A stretch of DNA of 46,387 nucleotides from Verrucomicrobiota bacterium (GCA_029560585.1 JAKQKQ010000203.1:1-46387); one strand, 5' to 3'. Counted from the stretch's first letter, positions 26,744 to 37,878 are shown. Translations and numbers: made by a program. Notes: a model not told the origin generated them from the letters alone.

Positions 26744-27973
26744 TCATTCGGCCATCCGGTTTGGCCGCGCCCACCGGATCCGGGCCAGGAGCACGTCGCC
26801 GCGCCAGGTCTTCGGGATCACCTCGCCGACCGTCACCCACGATTCGTCGGGCGAGATGGGTTCCACGTGGAAATTCCCGAGATGCGCCACCCCCTGAGGG
26901 TCATTGATGGGATCGCCCACGAGCGGCAGCACCACCCGCTCGGTCGCGCGGATGAGGCGCAGTCGCTCCCGATCAACGAGGGAGACGAAGAGCGGCGAAC
27001 GCCATCGCATCACCTTCTGGTTCTCCTCAGTCTTTCGGGTGTACACGAGGTACAATTGCTCCGAATGCGTCAGCCATCGCTGCTGCGTGGTGGACATCGT
27101 AATCGGTTCGCCGTCGTCCCACGCCCAAGCGATCTGCGGTGCCCAGGTGAGGCCGTCGTCGCTCGCGCTCACGTAGCCGCGCTCGTCCTCCGCGCGCAGC
27201 GTCATGAAAAATCGGCCCCCGACCCGCGCCACCGATGGCTCCAGCAGGCCGCGGCCGACGGGATTGTTTAGGACGGTTCCCATGGCCCTGACCGCCAGTT
27301 CCCTGCCGTCGAAGGAGCACCGCACCGTTGCGACGGACCGGGCCTTTTCATTGGGGCCGAACGACAGGGGCACGATCACATCCCCGTCCGGCATCGTCAC
27401 ACGCTGCGCGCAATTGCTCGTGTAGATGTATCCGCCGCGCGGGTCGTCCCACCGAAACCGCCTCGGCCCCGACCACTGTCCCGCCGCATCGCGCACGGCA
27501 TAGACGGCCTGCCGCGGGGGCTGATCGCGGAAGAATTTTCCGCCCCGATAGAAGACGTTGTGGCCCATCGCGAGCACGGTCTTTGTCGGCGCATGGTATT
27601 CGGGGACGAAGTCGCAGCTTCCCTCCTCGGTGCCGTTGTCCGCAGGGCGCCTGCCCAGGCCGGGCACGGGCCTCGGCTCGCTCCAGGTCTTGCCGCCGTC
27701 GGCGGTCTCGGTCTCGTGCACCGGCCCGAAGTAGTCGCTGCCGGTGATCTGCGCCATGAGCATCAGTACGCGCGTCCCGCCGGACGAGGGCACGGCGCAC
27801 GCCCGCGTGCTGAACCAGGTCACCCCGCCATCGCGGCCGCGGAAAACCGTCTCTCGAGCGATGTCCCCGATGATGTCTCCGGGGGTGCCGGGAGCGGCGC
27901 CGAACGAGGGGCCAGCCATCCGCCCAGCGCCCGCGGCCACGAATGACCATTTGAGAAACTCACGCCGTCTCAT
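26744..27973 (-). CDS. Sialidase-fold (BNR/Asp-box) exported protein
   Basis: A 409-residue exported beta-propeller. The N-terminus MRRREFLKWSFVAAGAGRMAGPSFGAA has a twin-Arg-like motif RRREFLKW and resembles a Tat signal. Asp-box repeats are visible as TADGGKTWSEP (about 95) and SASDDGLTWAPQ (about 275), marks of the sialidase/neuraminidase superfamily. Whether it cleaves sialic acid or another sugar is not decidable: the arginine triad and nucleophilic Tyr cannot be assigned with confidence. Start ATG 27973 is supported by GAGGGG seven bases upstream; GTG 27979 is an alternative. It overlaps the end of the upstream ABC transporter gene by 14 bases. Confidence 0.82.
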   Translation of the reverse strand: MRRREFLKWSFVAAGAGRMAGPSFGAAPGTPGDIIGDIARETVFRGRDGGVTWFSTRACAVPSSGGTRVLMLMAQITGSDYFGPVHETETADGGKTWSEPRPVPGLGRRPADNGTEEGSCDFVPEYHAPTKTVLAMGHNVFYRGGKFFRDQPPRQAVYAVRDAAGQWSGPRRFRWDDPRGGYIYTSNCAQRVTMPDGDVIVPLSFGPNEKARSVATVRCSFDGRELAVRAMGTVLNNPVGRGLLEPSVARVGGRFFMTLRAEDERGYVSASDDGLTWAPQIAWAWDDGEPITMSTTQQRWLTHSEQLYLVYTRKTEENQKVMRWRSPLFVSLVDRERLRLIRATERVVLPLVGDPINDPQGVAHLGNFHVEPISPDESWVTVGEVIPKTWRGDVLLARIRWARPNRMAE

Positions 27974-29759
27974 GTGCACCCCTCAGCGCAAGCTGCGCCA
28001 GTTCCGAATAATATGGGCAATCCCGCAGCAATTCCGCGTGCGTCCCGCGCGCGACGATTCTGCCTTCGCGCATGACATAGATTACACCGGCGCCGATGAC
28101 GGTGGAAAGCCGATGCGCGATGATCAGGCAGGTGCGGTCTTTTCGAAGCGCCTCGATCGCGCGCTGGATGAGGCTCTCGGATTTCGCGTCCACCGAGGAC
28201 GTGGCCTCATCGAGCAACAGGATCGGCGCGCCCTTCAGGAATGCCCTGGCCATGGCGATCCGCTGCCGCTCGCCGCCGCTGAGCCTTCCGCCGCGCTCGC
28301 CCACCGCCTCGTCCACCCCCCCGGGCAACGCGCGCACGAACTCCTCCGCGCACGCCAGCCGCAGCGCCCCCCACAGTTCCTCGTCTGTCGCGCCCGGTTT
28401 GCCCGGCAAGAGGTTCTCGCGGACCGTGGTGGCAAAAAGAAAGGTGTCCTGCGTGACGTAGCCAATCGCATCCCTCAGGCTCGCCTTGGAGAAGGACCGG
28501 ATCGGTCGCCCATCCAGCAGGATCTCGCCGGATGTCGGCTCATAGAACCTTGTCAGCAGTTGGAAGAGGGTGCTCTTGCCTGCGCCCGTCGCACCGACGA
28601 CGGCCGCGGTCTGTCGCGGTGCCACCCGCAGGTCCACGCCATCGACCGCCGGCGTGCGCCCCTCATACGAGAATCCCACGCCCCGGAATTCGATCTCGCC
28701 GCGCACCGCGGCCGCCTCCAGTCGCTCGCCCGCATCGAGATCCTCCTCGCGCTCATGGTCCAGGATCGCGAACACCCGCCTGGCCGATGCGAGGCCATTC
28801 TGCAGCGTCTGGTTGACGCCATGCAGCCGCGCGATGGGCTCGTAGAGGAAGCCCACCAGCAGGATGAATTTCATCAGCGCGCCGGGGGTCATGTGGCCGC
28901 CGAGGCACCAGAGCGAGCCCACGACCAGCAGCAGCACCAGTCCCGCGTTCCCGAGGAATGTCATCGCGGGAGCGTACACGGCCCATGCGACCATCAGGCG
29001 CTTTTGCATCGCGCGCAGCCGGTCGCTCCCGGCCGCGAATTCCCGCTGCTGCTCGTCCTCATGCGTGAAACTCTTGATCTGGCGGATGCCGGCGACCGTG
29101 TCGTGCAGCAGCGAATTCAGCCCGCTGGCGGCCTCGCGCGCCCGCACGGCCCGCGGCGATATCCAACGGGCGTACATCCAGCCCCCGGCCGCGATCAGCG
29201 GCGTCGGCAGCATCACGATCGCCGCCAGCCGCGCGTCCGCCGCAAACATCACCACCGCCACGATCAGTATCTGGAATACCGCCGTTGCCCCCTGCTCGAT
29301 TCCCTCGAGGATCACGCGCTGCGTCGCGGGGACGTCGTCGGCCATCCGCGTCAGGATGTCGCCGGTCGCCTGGCGGTCGAACCACGCGAGGGGCAGGTGC
29401 TGGATCTTGCTATGCAGGGCCGAGCGCAGGTCGTGCGTCATGCGCTGCTCGAACTCCGTATTCACCAGCGTCCGAAAAAAGAACAGCACCTCCCGCGCGA
29501 AAAACGCCGCGAGCGCAAGGCCGCCAGCCACCCACACCTCGTCGCGTCTGCCCTTCGGGATGATGTCGTCCACGAACCACTGCACGATTCCGGGGAACAC
29601 GAGGATCAGGGCCGTGCCCGCCAGCGCCAGCGCGAGCTGCAGAACGGCCATCCGCCAATGCCGCCTGGCAAATGCCACCAGCCGGCCCAACGCCGCGCCC
29701 GACCCGTCTGTAGCCCCGTCAGCCAATTCGCCTCGCCTCCATCGCCACCGCCACAGCAT
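27960..29759 (-). CDS. ABC exporter (fused permease and ATPase, MsbA-like)
   Basis: A 599-residue half-transporter that works as a dimer. The N-terminal membrane domain has six helices (about 35-310). The ATPase domain has Walker A GATGAGKST, Q-loop in YVTQDTFLF, signature LSGGERQR, Walker B ILLLDEATSSVD and H-loop IAHRLSTV. Substrate may be a lipid, glycolipid or peptide. ATG 29759 is preferred; GTG 29795 is an in-frame alternative. It shares 14 bases with the sialidase-fold gene, which indicates translational coupling. Confidence 0.93.
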   Translation of the reverse strand: MLWRWRWRRGELADGATDGSGAALGRLVAFARRHWRMAVLQLALALAGTALILVFPGIVQWFVDDIIPKGRRDEVWVAGGLALAAFFAREVLFFFRTLVNTEFEQRMTHDLRSALHSKIQHLPLAWFDRQATGDILTRMADDVPATQRVILEGIEQGATAVFQILIVAVVMFAADARLAAIVMLPTPLIAAGGWMYARWISPRAVRAREAASGLNSLLHDTVAGIRQIKSFTHEDEQQREFAAGSDRLRAMQKRLMVAWAVYAPAMTFLGNAGLVLLLVVGSLWCLGGHMTPGALMKFILLVGFLYEPIARLHGVNQTLQNGLASARRVFAILDHEREEDLDAGERLEAAAVRGEIEFRGVGFSYEGRTPAVDGVDLRVAPRQTAAVVGATGAGKSTLFQLLTRFYEPTSGEILLDGRPIRSFSKASLRDAIGYVTQDTFLFATTVRENLLPGKPGATDEELWGALRLACAEEFVRALPGGVDEAVGERGGRLSGGERQRIAMARAFLKGAPILLLDEATSSVDAKSESLIQRAIEALRKDRTCLIIAHRLSTVIGAGVIYVMREGRIVARGTHAELLRDCPYYSELAQLALRGAHETA

Positions 29760-29795
29760 CCACGATCTAGGCGATTCCCGCAAGGAGAGGGGCAC

Positions 29796-30216
29796 GCTGC
29801 CCCCGGGCCCGAGTCTGTCTCAAAACGTTATTGTCCCGTGGCTCATGGCCTTTCGATGGGGATGCGGCATGCGAGCATCCTGGGGAGGGCCCGCGGCCTC
29901 GCGGGCCGGGTTGGCCCAGGTGTCGTGCGGCCGGTGAATCGCGGACGCCGGGGCGAGCCTGTCTCAAGACTTGGTCGGGATTCGGCGTTTGGCGTCTCGC
30001 AGAGACGCTCTACAAATTTGTAGGCCGCCTGTGTCAGGCGGCGCGTTTCCAAGGGTTTTGATACAGCCTTGCCCCGGCGTCCGCACTCCACCGGTGTCGA
30101 GAGGGACATGGCACGTGCGGCCCGCGAGGCCGCGGGCCCTCCCGGCAGAGCCGCTCGCTGCGTGCGACCAGGGTTGCCATTAAGCCGCCTTCCCTCGCGT
30201 TCGACGCCGCGATAAC
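29796..30216. repeat. Repeat-filled 421-bp gap with E3, D3 and an inverted copy of 12985-13070
   Basis: A block at about 29806-29900 is an inverted copy of 12985-13070, starting with the E-type end TGTCTCAAAAC (29816-29826). A D-type block (about 29893-29950) follows. Element E3 (29960-30065) has ends TGTCTCAAGAC and GTTTTGATACA and an interior with ACAAATTTGT and GCCGCCTGTGTCAGGCGGC. A reduced D-like block (30068-30160) comes last. No gene or promoter is recognisable. Confidence 0.7.
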
Positions 30217-33200
30217 ATGCGCGGTGTGAAATCGGCATTGCTTCCCTTCGCGCTCCTTTTCGTTGCTTGCCCATTTGATGCGGGTCGAGCCTTGGTCGGC
30301 GGGCGCGAGATTTCCGCGGGAGAACTGTGCGTGGAATTTGATGCGGCCACGGGTCAACCTGTGAAAATCCTCTTTGGGCGTGAACCGATCATCACGCTGC
30401 CGACTTCGGCGCCGCCCTTCACCTTTGGCATCGGCCCGACGAACAAAGTCGTCTGGCTGTACGACATGAGGCTGGCGAGGCAGTTGGGTGACTTCCGATT
30501 GGGCAAGGATTCCGCGGAGGCCGTGGCGCGCTACGGGGATTTTGAGATCGTGGAGACGTATCGAATCCATGCCGATCCGCCGCGGCTCGATCGGTCGGCG
30601 CGCCTGACATACTCGGGCAAGGAACCGCTGAAGCTCCGTGGCGCGACATTTCAGACCTTCGGGCTCAAGGCGGAACCCGGCGGCTACGCGTGGCTCCCCG
30701 AGCGCTGGCCCGAGGCGAAGAAGTCCTTTGATGCGATGGAATCTGGTTCCCGAGCGACGAGCGCCGGGGCGACGGCCCCGCTGGTTACCGTGCTGCGTCC
30801 AGGCCTTTCGCTGCTCTGGCTCTCATGCACGGATGACATGCCCTCGACATACGTCGGACGGGGAGGGGACACCATCAACGTCGGCCAATCAGTTAACGCA
30901 GTTGGCCATCTGCGCCCCGGCCAACCGCAAGAGCTGGGCGCGGTCTCGATGCTCGTGGCCCGCGGCGACCACCGCGTCGCGCTGGGCCTGATGCCACGAT
31001 GGCTCGCGGATAATGGGATCGCGTTGCCGAAGGATCGGGCCGATTGGGTTAATGGAGCAGTTTTGTACGCATTTCATCCCGGGGGGACCATCGGCAGCGG
31101 CTGGAAGGATCTTGGCGGATTTGAGGCGGCGACGCAGCGGCTGGTGCCATCGCTGGGCAGGCTCGGGGTCACCGCCGCGTGGGTCCTGCCGGTCGAATAC
31201 CGCAGCCCCTACTGGCCGTTGGATTACTATAGGTTCATGGACGGCCTGGGGGACGCCGCACAGTACCGCGAACTGGTCTCGCGGCTGCACGGCGTCGGCC
31301 TCAAGGTCATCCAGGATCTTGTCCCGCACGGCGGATCGCCCGAGGCCGTCCACAACAAGGCCCACCCCGAGTTCATGCTCCGCCGCGAGGATGGCTCCAC
31401 GCTCAATTACTGGCTCAACGACTTCGCCCGAAAAGACTGGCAGGATTACATCGCAGGGGTCGCCACGCACTACGTCCGAGAGTACGGCATCGAGGGCTAC
31501 CGCGTGGACGCATGCATGGGTAGCAAGGAGCCCAACTGGGATCCCGGCATCGCCTATTCCCGCGCGAGCCTGGCGGGACTCTGGGGCGGGCTGCGCATGC
31601 TGGAGAGGATCCGCTCCACCGTGAAGGGCATCAAGCCGACGGACGGCGCCATCCTCGCGGAGACGCAGAGCGCCCGCCACCTGCCATTCTGCGATCTCAT
31701 GTACGACTTCCGACTGTGTTACGAGACGCTCCACGGCTGGTCCAAGATGACCGCGGCTGAATTCGCCTCCGCGCTCAGCGAGAACCTCGAGGACCAGCGG
31801 CAGGTTTCATCGCCCGGCGCGCTATGGCTTCGCCACATCGAGAGCCACGACTCGCTGCGTTCCCAGCTCTGGTACGGCGTCGAAGGGATGCACGCCTTCT
31901 ACGCCCTCGCCGCGTGGATCGATGGCGTGCCCATGATCTATCAGGAGATGGAAAAGGGCCACGCTCCGGCGCTCCGGCGCATCAACGAGATCCGCCTCGC
32001 GCGACCCGAACTGGCGCGCGGTACCGCCAACTACCGCGACGTGAAATGCGACACGCCCGGTGTCTTCACGTGCCTCCGCACGATGGGGGAACGGCAATCC
32101 GTCGCCGCCATCAACTTCAATCGCGAGCCCGTCCGCGCGAAGATCACATGGCCCGGCGGTTCGGGCGAGGCGGAGTTGCGCCCACTCGGCTACACGGTCC
32201 TGCCGCCACCGCCGCCCGAACCCACAGAACCAACCGCCGCCGGGGTACCCGAGCCCGCGGCGCGTCAGGGGGATGCCGTGGTCTTCGATGGTGCCGAGGA
32301 GTGGTTCGTCGATACCGCCGAGGGCCGCCTCCGCGACAACTTCGTGCCGCTTCGGCCCGACAAGGATCTCGCCGAATCCGGCAGCATCTATCGCCGGCCG
32401 CAGGGCACCCCCGATATCTGGCGCAACGACATGCAGCCGCTGCATCCAACGCGCGCCACCGTGAGCGTGCTCCGCAGGAATAGGGGATGGACGTTACTTC
32501 GGCCCAAGTCCGCCACAGGCCCAGACCTCCGCCTCGTCGAACGCCATGAGGGGAAACGGCAGCTCGCGCTCGTCGGACTCGGCAATGGCGCGTGGGAGGT
32601 CACCGCCGCGGCGCAACCTCCGCCACCTCCCGATCCCACGGAACCCAGCGACTTCGGCGGCGTCACGCTCCGCGTCGTCGGCCCCGATTACATCATCGCC
32701 AACAAACACTATGAGATCGTCCTGGGTCGCCAGGGCGGCGTCATCCGCTGGCTCCGCGCGAATGGCAAGACTCTCACGCGCGACTGGGACCTCTATGGCG
32801 ATCAGGAATATTTCCGCACCGAGCACGCGAGTCGGATGAATGCAGCGAACGAGGTTGAAAGCGCGATCCGCATCATCCCCGAGAAAGGTGCGCTCAACCT
32901 CGCGTTCGAGGGACAGATCCGCGGCTCCAATCGCTTCGCGCGGAAACGGCCGCCCGTGTGGTTTCGCACCGAATACCGGTTTGATGCGACACCCAGGCTC
33001 CAGCAGAAATGGGCATTCCGCACCGAAAAACCCTTCCGCGACAAGAGGGCCTTCCTCGCCATGTGGGTCGAGATCCCCGAGGCCGAGAAGGTCCGATTCC
33101 TGCGCGACGACGGGGCCGCTTCGTTCGTGGGCCCGCTCGCACCCTCCCGCGAACGCTCCGGACAGACCCGCGGCAACCCCGCCCCGAACGCCATCGAGTT

Positions 33201-33375
33201 CCTCGGCCCCGGCGACAGTTCCCTGCGCCTGTGCCGAATCGTCGCGCCCGATGTCCCCTGCAACTTCTTCATGCAGGGCCGCCGACTCTTCGCCTCGGTC
33301 ATCGAGGGCAGCAACGCCTCCATGGACGAAGGCCGATGGTACGAATTCGCGGCTGACTGGAGCATCGGCCCGTAG
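30217..33375 (+). CDS. Large exported GH13-like (alpha-amylase fold) protein
   Basis: A 1,052-residue exported protein in several modules. After a signal peptide (about 1-25), residues 25-270 form a beta-sandwich of unknown type. Residues about 280-640 are a TIM barrel with GH13 regions: I GLKVIQDLVPHG (Asp367), II GYRVDACMG (nucleophile Asp431), III AILAETQ (acid/base Glu482) and IV HIESHDS (Asp545). The three catalytic carboxylates are thus all in place, although region I has PHG rather than NH. Two proline linkers, PPPPPEPTEPT (about 663) and PPPPPDPTEPS (about 802), bracket a small domain and lead to a C-terminal beta domain (about 812-1052). Glycan specificity is unknown. The stop codon lies inside a REP palindrome. 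Confidence 0.8.
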   Translation: MRGVKSALLPFALLFVACPFDAGRALVGGREISAGELCVEFDAATGQPVKILFGREPIITLPTSAPPFTFGIGPTNKVVWLYDMRLARQLGDFRLGKDSAEAVARYGDFEIVETYRIHADPPRLDRSARLTYSGKEPLKLRGATFQTFGLKAEPGGYAWLPERWPEAKKSFDAMESGSRATSAGATAPLVTVLRPGLSLLWLSCTDDMPSTYVGRGGDTINVGQSVNAVGHLRPGQPQELGAVSMLVARGDHRVALGLMPRWLADNGIALPKDRADWVNGAVLYAFHPGGTIGSGWKDLGGFEAATQRLVPSLGRLGVTAAWVLPVEYRSPYWPLDYYRFMDGLGDAAQYRELVSRLHGVGLKVIQDLVPHGGSPEAVHNKAHPEFMLRREDGSTLNYWLNDFARKDWQDYIAGVATHYVREYGIEGYRVDACMGSKEPNWDPGIAYSRASLAGLWGGLRMLERIRSTVKGIKPTDGAILAETQSARHLPFCDLMYDFRLCYETLHGWSKMTAAEFASALSENLEDQRQVSSPGALWLRHIESHDSLRSQLWYGVEGMHAFYALAAWIDGVPMIYQEMEKGHAPALRRINEIRLARPELARGTANYRDVKCDTPGVFTCLRTMGERQSVAAINFNREPVRAKITWPGGSGEAELRPLGYTVLPPPPPEPTEPTAAGVPEPAARQGDAVVFDGAEEWFVDTAEGRLRDNFVPLRPDKDLAESGSIYRRPQGTPDIWRNDMQPLHPTRATVSVLRRNRGWTLLRPKSATGPDLRLVERHEGKRQLALVGLGNGAWEVTAAAQPPPPPDPTEPSDFGGVTLRVVGPDYIIANKHYEIVLGRQGGVIRWLRANGKTLTRDWDLYGDQEYFRTEHASRMNAANEVESAIRIIPEKGALNLAFEGQIRGSNRFARKRPPVWFRTEYRFDATPRLQQKWAFRTEKPFRDKRAFLAMWVEIPEAEKVRFLRDDGAASFVGPLAPSRERSGQTRGNPAPNAIEFLGPGDSSLRLCRIVAPDVPCNFFMQGRRLFASVIEGSNASMDEGRWYEFAADWSIGP

Positions 33376-33453
33376 GAGCCCGCTTGCGGGCGATTCCTCG
33401 CGGGCGATCGGACCTACGGGACCGGCGCGCATCGCCCGCAAGCGGGCTCCTGC
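33372..33453. repeat. REP-like palindrome pair overlapping the GH13 stop codon
   Basis: A forward copy at 33372-33394 (GTAGGAGCCCGCTTGCGGGC plus GAT) and an inverted copy at 33431-33453 (CCCGCAAGCGGGCTCCTGC). The TAG inside the first GTAGGAG is the stop codon of the upstream gene. The 36 bases between hold a third, degenerate copy. Confidence 0.8.
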
Positions 33454-33499
33454 GGGCATCCGGAGGACCACGCATCCAAGCCCCTTGAAAAAACCGATA

Positions 33500-33538
33500 T
33501 TGACCGCAGCCCAACGGGATTTAGTTTAATCACTAAAC
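33500..33538 (+). promoter_or_regulatory. Candidate promoter with palindromic operator upstream of the MocA gene
   Basis: TTTAGT (33520-33525) and ACTAAA (33532-33537) are perfect inverted half-sites around six bases; an alternative reading is GTTTA-N5-TAAAC. The palindrome covers TTTAAT (33525-33530), a near-consensus -10, with TTGACC at 33500-33505 as a possible -35 (spacing 19, longer than ideal). It is the most AT-rich spot in the gap. LacI-, ROK- or GntR-type regulators bind such sites. Confidence 0.5.
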
Positions 33539-33596
33539 ACGCTGCGTCGGTGCTGGGCGCGGTGCCCGGCCGAGGCGCGGCAGGAGGTAGCGTCAC

Positions 33597-35063
33597 ATGA
33601 AGCATTCATTGAGCAGGAGGCGGTTCATCGGGAGGTCGATTGGCTACGCGGGGGCGGTGGCGCTGGCGCCGAGGGTGTGGTCACAGGCGCAGGGGGCGAA
33701 CGAACGGGTGCGGATAGCGATCGTGGGTTTGGGCGCCAAGACGAAGAATGGCGGCAAGGGCACGGCGCACATCGAGGCATTCCGCAAGCTGGAAGGCGTG
33801 GAGGTCGCGGCGCTATGCGATGTCGATACCGCTTTTCTTGAGCGCGAGGTGGCGAAGTTCACGGAGCGGGGCGAGACGGTCAAGACGTACACCGATTACC
33901 GGAAGCTTCTTGAGGACAAGTCGATCGATGCGGTGGTGATCGCGACGCCGAACCACTGGCATTCACTGATGACGATCTGGGGCGTGCAGGCGGGCAAGGA
34001 CGTGTACTGCGAGAAGCCCGTTTCGCACAACGTCTGGGAGGGGAGGCGCGCGGCGGACATCGTCGCGAAATCCGACCGGATCGTGCAGGCGGGGACGCAG
34101 TCGCGCTCGGACCCCGGCGTGCGCGAGTCGCTCGCTTGGATCAAGGCCGGGAACCTCGGCAAGATCCTGTACATCCGGGGCCTGTGCTACAAGAACCGGC
34201 CGAGCATCGGCAAGGTCACTGGCCCGCAGCAACCGCCCGCGACGGTGGATTACGATCTTTGGTCGGGCCCGCGCGAGAAGGAACCGCTCATGCGCGAGAA
34301 CCTTCACTACGACTGGCACTGGTTCTGGCACACGGGCAACGGCGACATCGGCAACCAGGGCATCCACGAGATGGATCTCTGCCGCTGGTTCCTCGGGCAG
34401 GGCAAGATCGCCCCGAGCGTCATCAGCGTCGGCGGGCGCTTCGGCTATATCGATGACGGCCAGACGCCGAACACCCAGATCACTCTCTTCGGCTATGAGC
34501 CGGCCCCGCTGATCTTCGAGGTTCGCGGGTTGCCACTCTATCGGGATTCCAAGACCGGTCCCCGGTACCGCGCCGCGGCATCGGGCGTGGGGATCGTCGT
34601 CCACTGCGAGGGCGGGTACCTCATCCGCGGCACCGCCTACGACAAGGATGGCAAGAAGATGAAGACCTTCGAAGGCGACATGGGCGGCGGCCACCAGGCC
34701 AACTTCATCGCCGCCGTGCGCAGCCGGAAGAAGGCGGACTTGAACTGCCCCTTCATCGAGGGACATCTCTCCAGCGCCCTCTGCCACATGGCGAACATCA
34801 GTTATAGGCTGGGGCAGCCCGCGCGGCCCGAGGCCATCGTCGATGCGCTCGCCAAATACCCATCGGCGGTCGAAACGGCCGGCCGCATGACTGAGCACCT
34901 ACAGGTCAACGGCGTCGATATTTCCGCGCAACTCGCAAACCTCGGCCCATGGCTCACCATGGACCCCGACAAGGAGCGCTTCACCGGGCCCCTCGCCGAG
35001 CAGGCGAACGCCATCCTCATGGATACCTACCGCGAGGGCTTCAAGGTCCCGGAGAAAAGCTGA
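33597..35063 (+). CDS. Gfo/Idh/MocA family oxidoreductase (exported)
   Basis: A 488-residue NAD(P)-dependent dehydrogenase-fold protein with a twin-arginine signal (LSRRRFIGRSIGYAGAVALAP). The Rossmann start is RIAIVGLGAKTKNGGKGTAHIEAFRKLEGVEVAALCDVD, and the family motif is YCEKPVSHNVWEG (catalytic Lys of EKP). The C-terminal domain contains GDIGNQGIHEMDLCRWFL, found in the PVC-type enzymes, some of which work as glycosidases with bound NAD in the periplasm. AGGAGGT ahead of the ATG fixes the start. Proximity to GH13-like and GH43-like genes fits glycan handling; the substrate is unknown. Confidence 0.92.
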   Translation: MKHSLSRRRFIGRSIGYAGAVALAPRVWSQAQGANERVRIAIVGLGAKTKNGGKGTAHIEAFRKLEGVEVAALCDVDTAFLEREVAKFTERGETVKTYTDYRKLLEDKSIDAVVIATPNHWHSLMTIWGVQAGKDVYCEKPVSHNVWEGRRAADIVAKSDRIVQAGTQSRSDPGVRESLAWIKAGNLGKILYIRGLCYKNRPSIGKVTGPQQPPATVDYDLWSGPREKEPLMRENLHYDWHWFWHTGNGDIGNQGIHEMDLCRWFLGQGKIAPSVISVGGRFGYIDDGQTPNTQITLFGYEPAPLIFEVRGLPLYRDSKTGPRYRAAASGVGIVVHCEGGYLIRGTAYDKDGKKMKTFEGDMGGGHQANFIAAVRSRKKADLNCPFIEGHLSSALCHMANISYRLGQPARPEAIVDALAKYPSAVETAGRMTEHLQVNGVDISAQLANLGPWLTMDPDKERFTGPLAEQANAILMDTYREGFKVPEKS

Positions 35064-35757
35064 TCCGAAAATAGGGACCTCGAAATACGCTGAATGCGCG
35101 AGTGACGGCTCGTCCTTGAGGCGCGCCCCGATATGGTTGGAGTACAGGCTTCAGCCTGCCGCGCTATCCCCACGGCGTGACCCGAGACTTCGGGCGCCGT
35201 TCGCGGGCCCGGCTCGTGCCCAGAACCAGGATCAGGGCCGGGAGGGTTTTGGAATGCGGTGGCAGAGTCCGGCAACCGCCGGACGGCGCCACCGCTTTGG
35301 CAGCGCGCGAAGCGAGAGCCGGGACCATCGGATTCGGCTCCGCCAGAGGCAAAAGCGGTGCCGCCGGATGGGATCTGACTCGAAAATTCAGATGCCGGGC
35401 AGTGGGAGCCTGCTTGCAGGCGATCCCATGCGCGAATCGCGCGCAAGCGCGCTCCTACGTCCCATTTTCTGCCCCGGTGGTGCCCCGAATGCCTGCCGCC
35501 GGTGTTGCGGGCCCGTCACACCCGGACGCCGGGGCCGGCGTCCCTCCCAGCCGTGGACAAAGTCGCCCCGGCCGATTCTCCCTGCCTTACTGAGTTCCAG
35601 ATTGCCTGAGACTGGCGCCGGTCCCGTTGGACAGCGAGAGTCCCGTTAGGTGGCCAGAATAGCCAGAGATATCTGGGCTGCGTGCCAATGTGGGTCATTT
35701 GCTCGATCCGACGTGCCAAATTGGCGCCTCGGGGGTGCCGCCGAACGCCATGCGGCC
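35064..35757. repeat. Repeat-filled gap: A4 fragment, F-type segment, REP pair, D fragment
   Basis: A4 (35178-35366) begins TGACCCGAGACTTCGGGCG and has the left arm TTTTGGAATGCGGTG (35247-35261). It is cut short before the right arm and fused to the segment GATCTGACTCGAAAAT (about 35371), the same F segment seen at 21621. The REP pair follows: GTGGGAGCCTGCTTGCAGGC at 35402, and an inverted copy ending at 35458. A D-type fragment lies near 35517-35560. No gene is present. Confidence 0.7.
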
Positions 35758-35790
35758 ATCGCAATACGCTTATAATAAGCATATTACGAT
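35758..35790 (+). promoter_or_regulatory. Near-perfect 33-bp palindrome over a -10 box (dnaK promoter/operator)
   Basis: ATCGCAATACGCTTAT, one central A, then ATAAGCATATTACGAT: 14 of 16 positions pair. A consensus TATAAT lies at its centre (35771-35776), about 53 bases before dnaK. No good -35 is present. The site is neither CIRCE (TTAGCACTC-N9-GAGTGCTAA) nor HAIR. It probably binds a dimeric regulator of the heat-shock operon. Confidence 0.55.
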
Positions 35791-35828
35791 ACTTTCCAAC
35801 AAAGGCACGGATCTTGCCAAGAAGAGGC

Positions 35829-37751
<1,923 letters not shown>

Positions 37752-37878
37752 ACCCATTTCAGAACATGCCGAGCGCGCGCTCGAAACCGACGGACCAGGC
37801 CCAAGGGGCCGGGGCCTGAGGCCGGTCGCAAAGCAAGGCGGATCTAAGAAAAACGCAACCACTAAAGGAGGCAACAAC

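Noticed and set aside
35700-35828. CIRCE or HAIR element before dnaK
   Set aside because: The sequence has neither TTAGCACTC/GAGTGCTAA nor CTTGAGT/ACTCAAG; the palindrome there is different.
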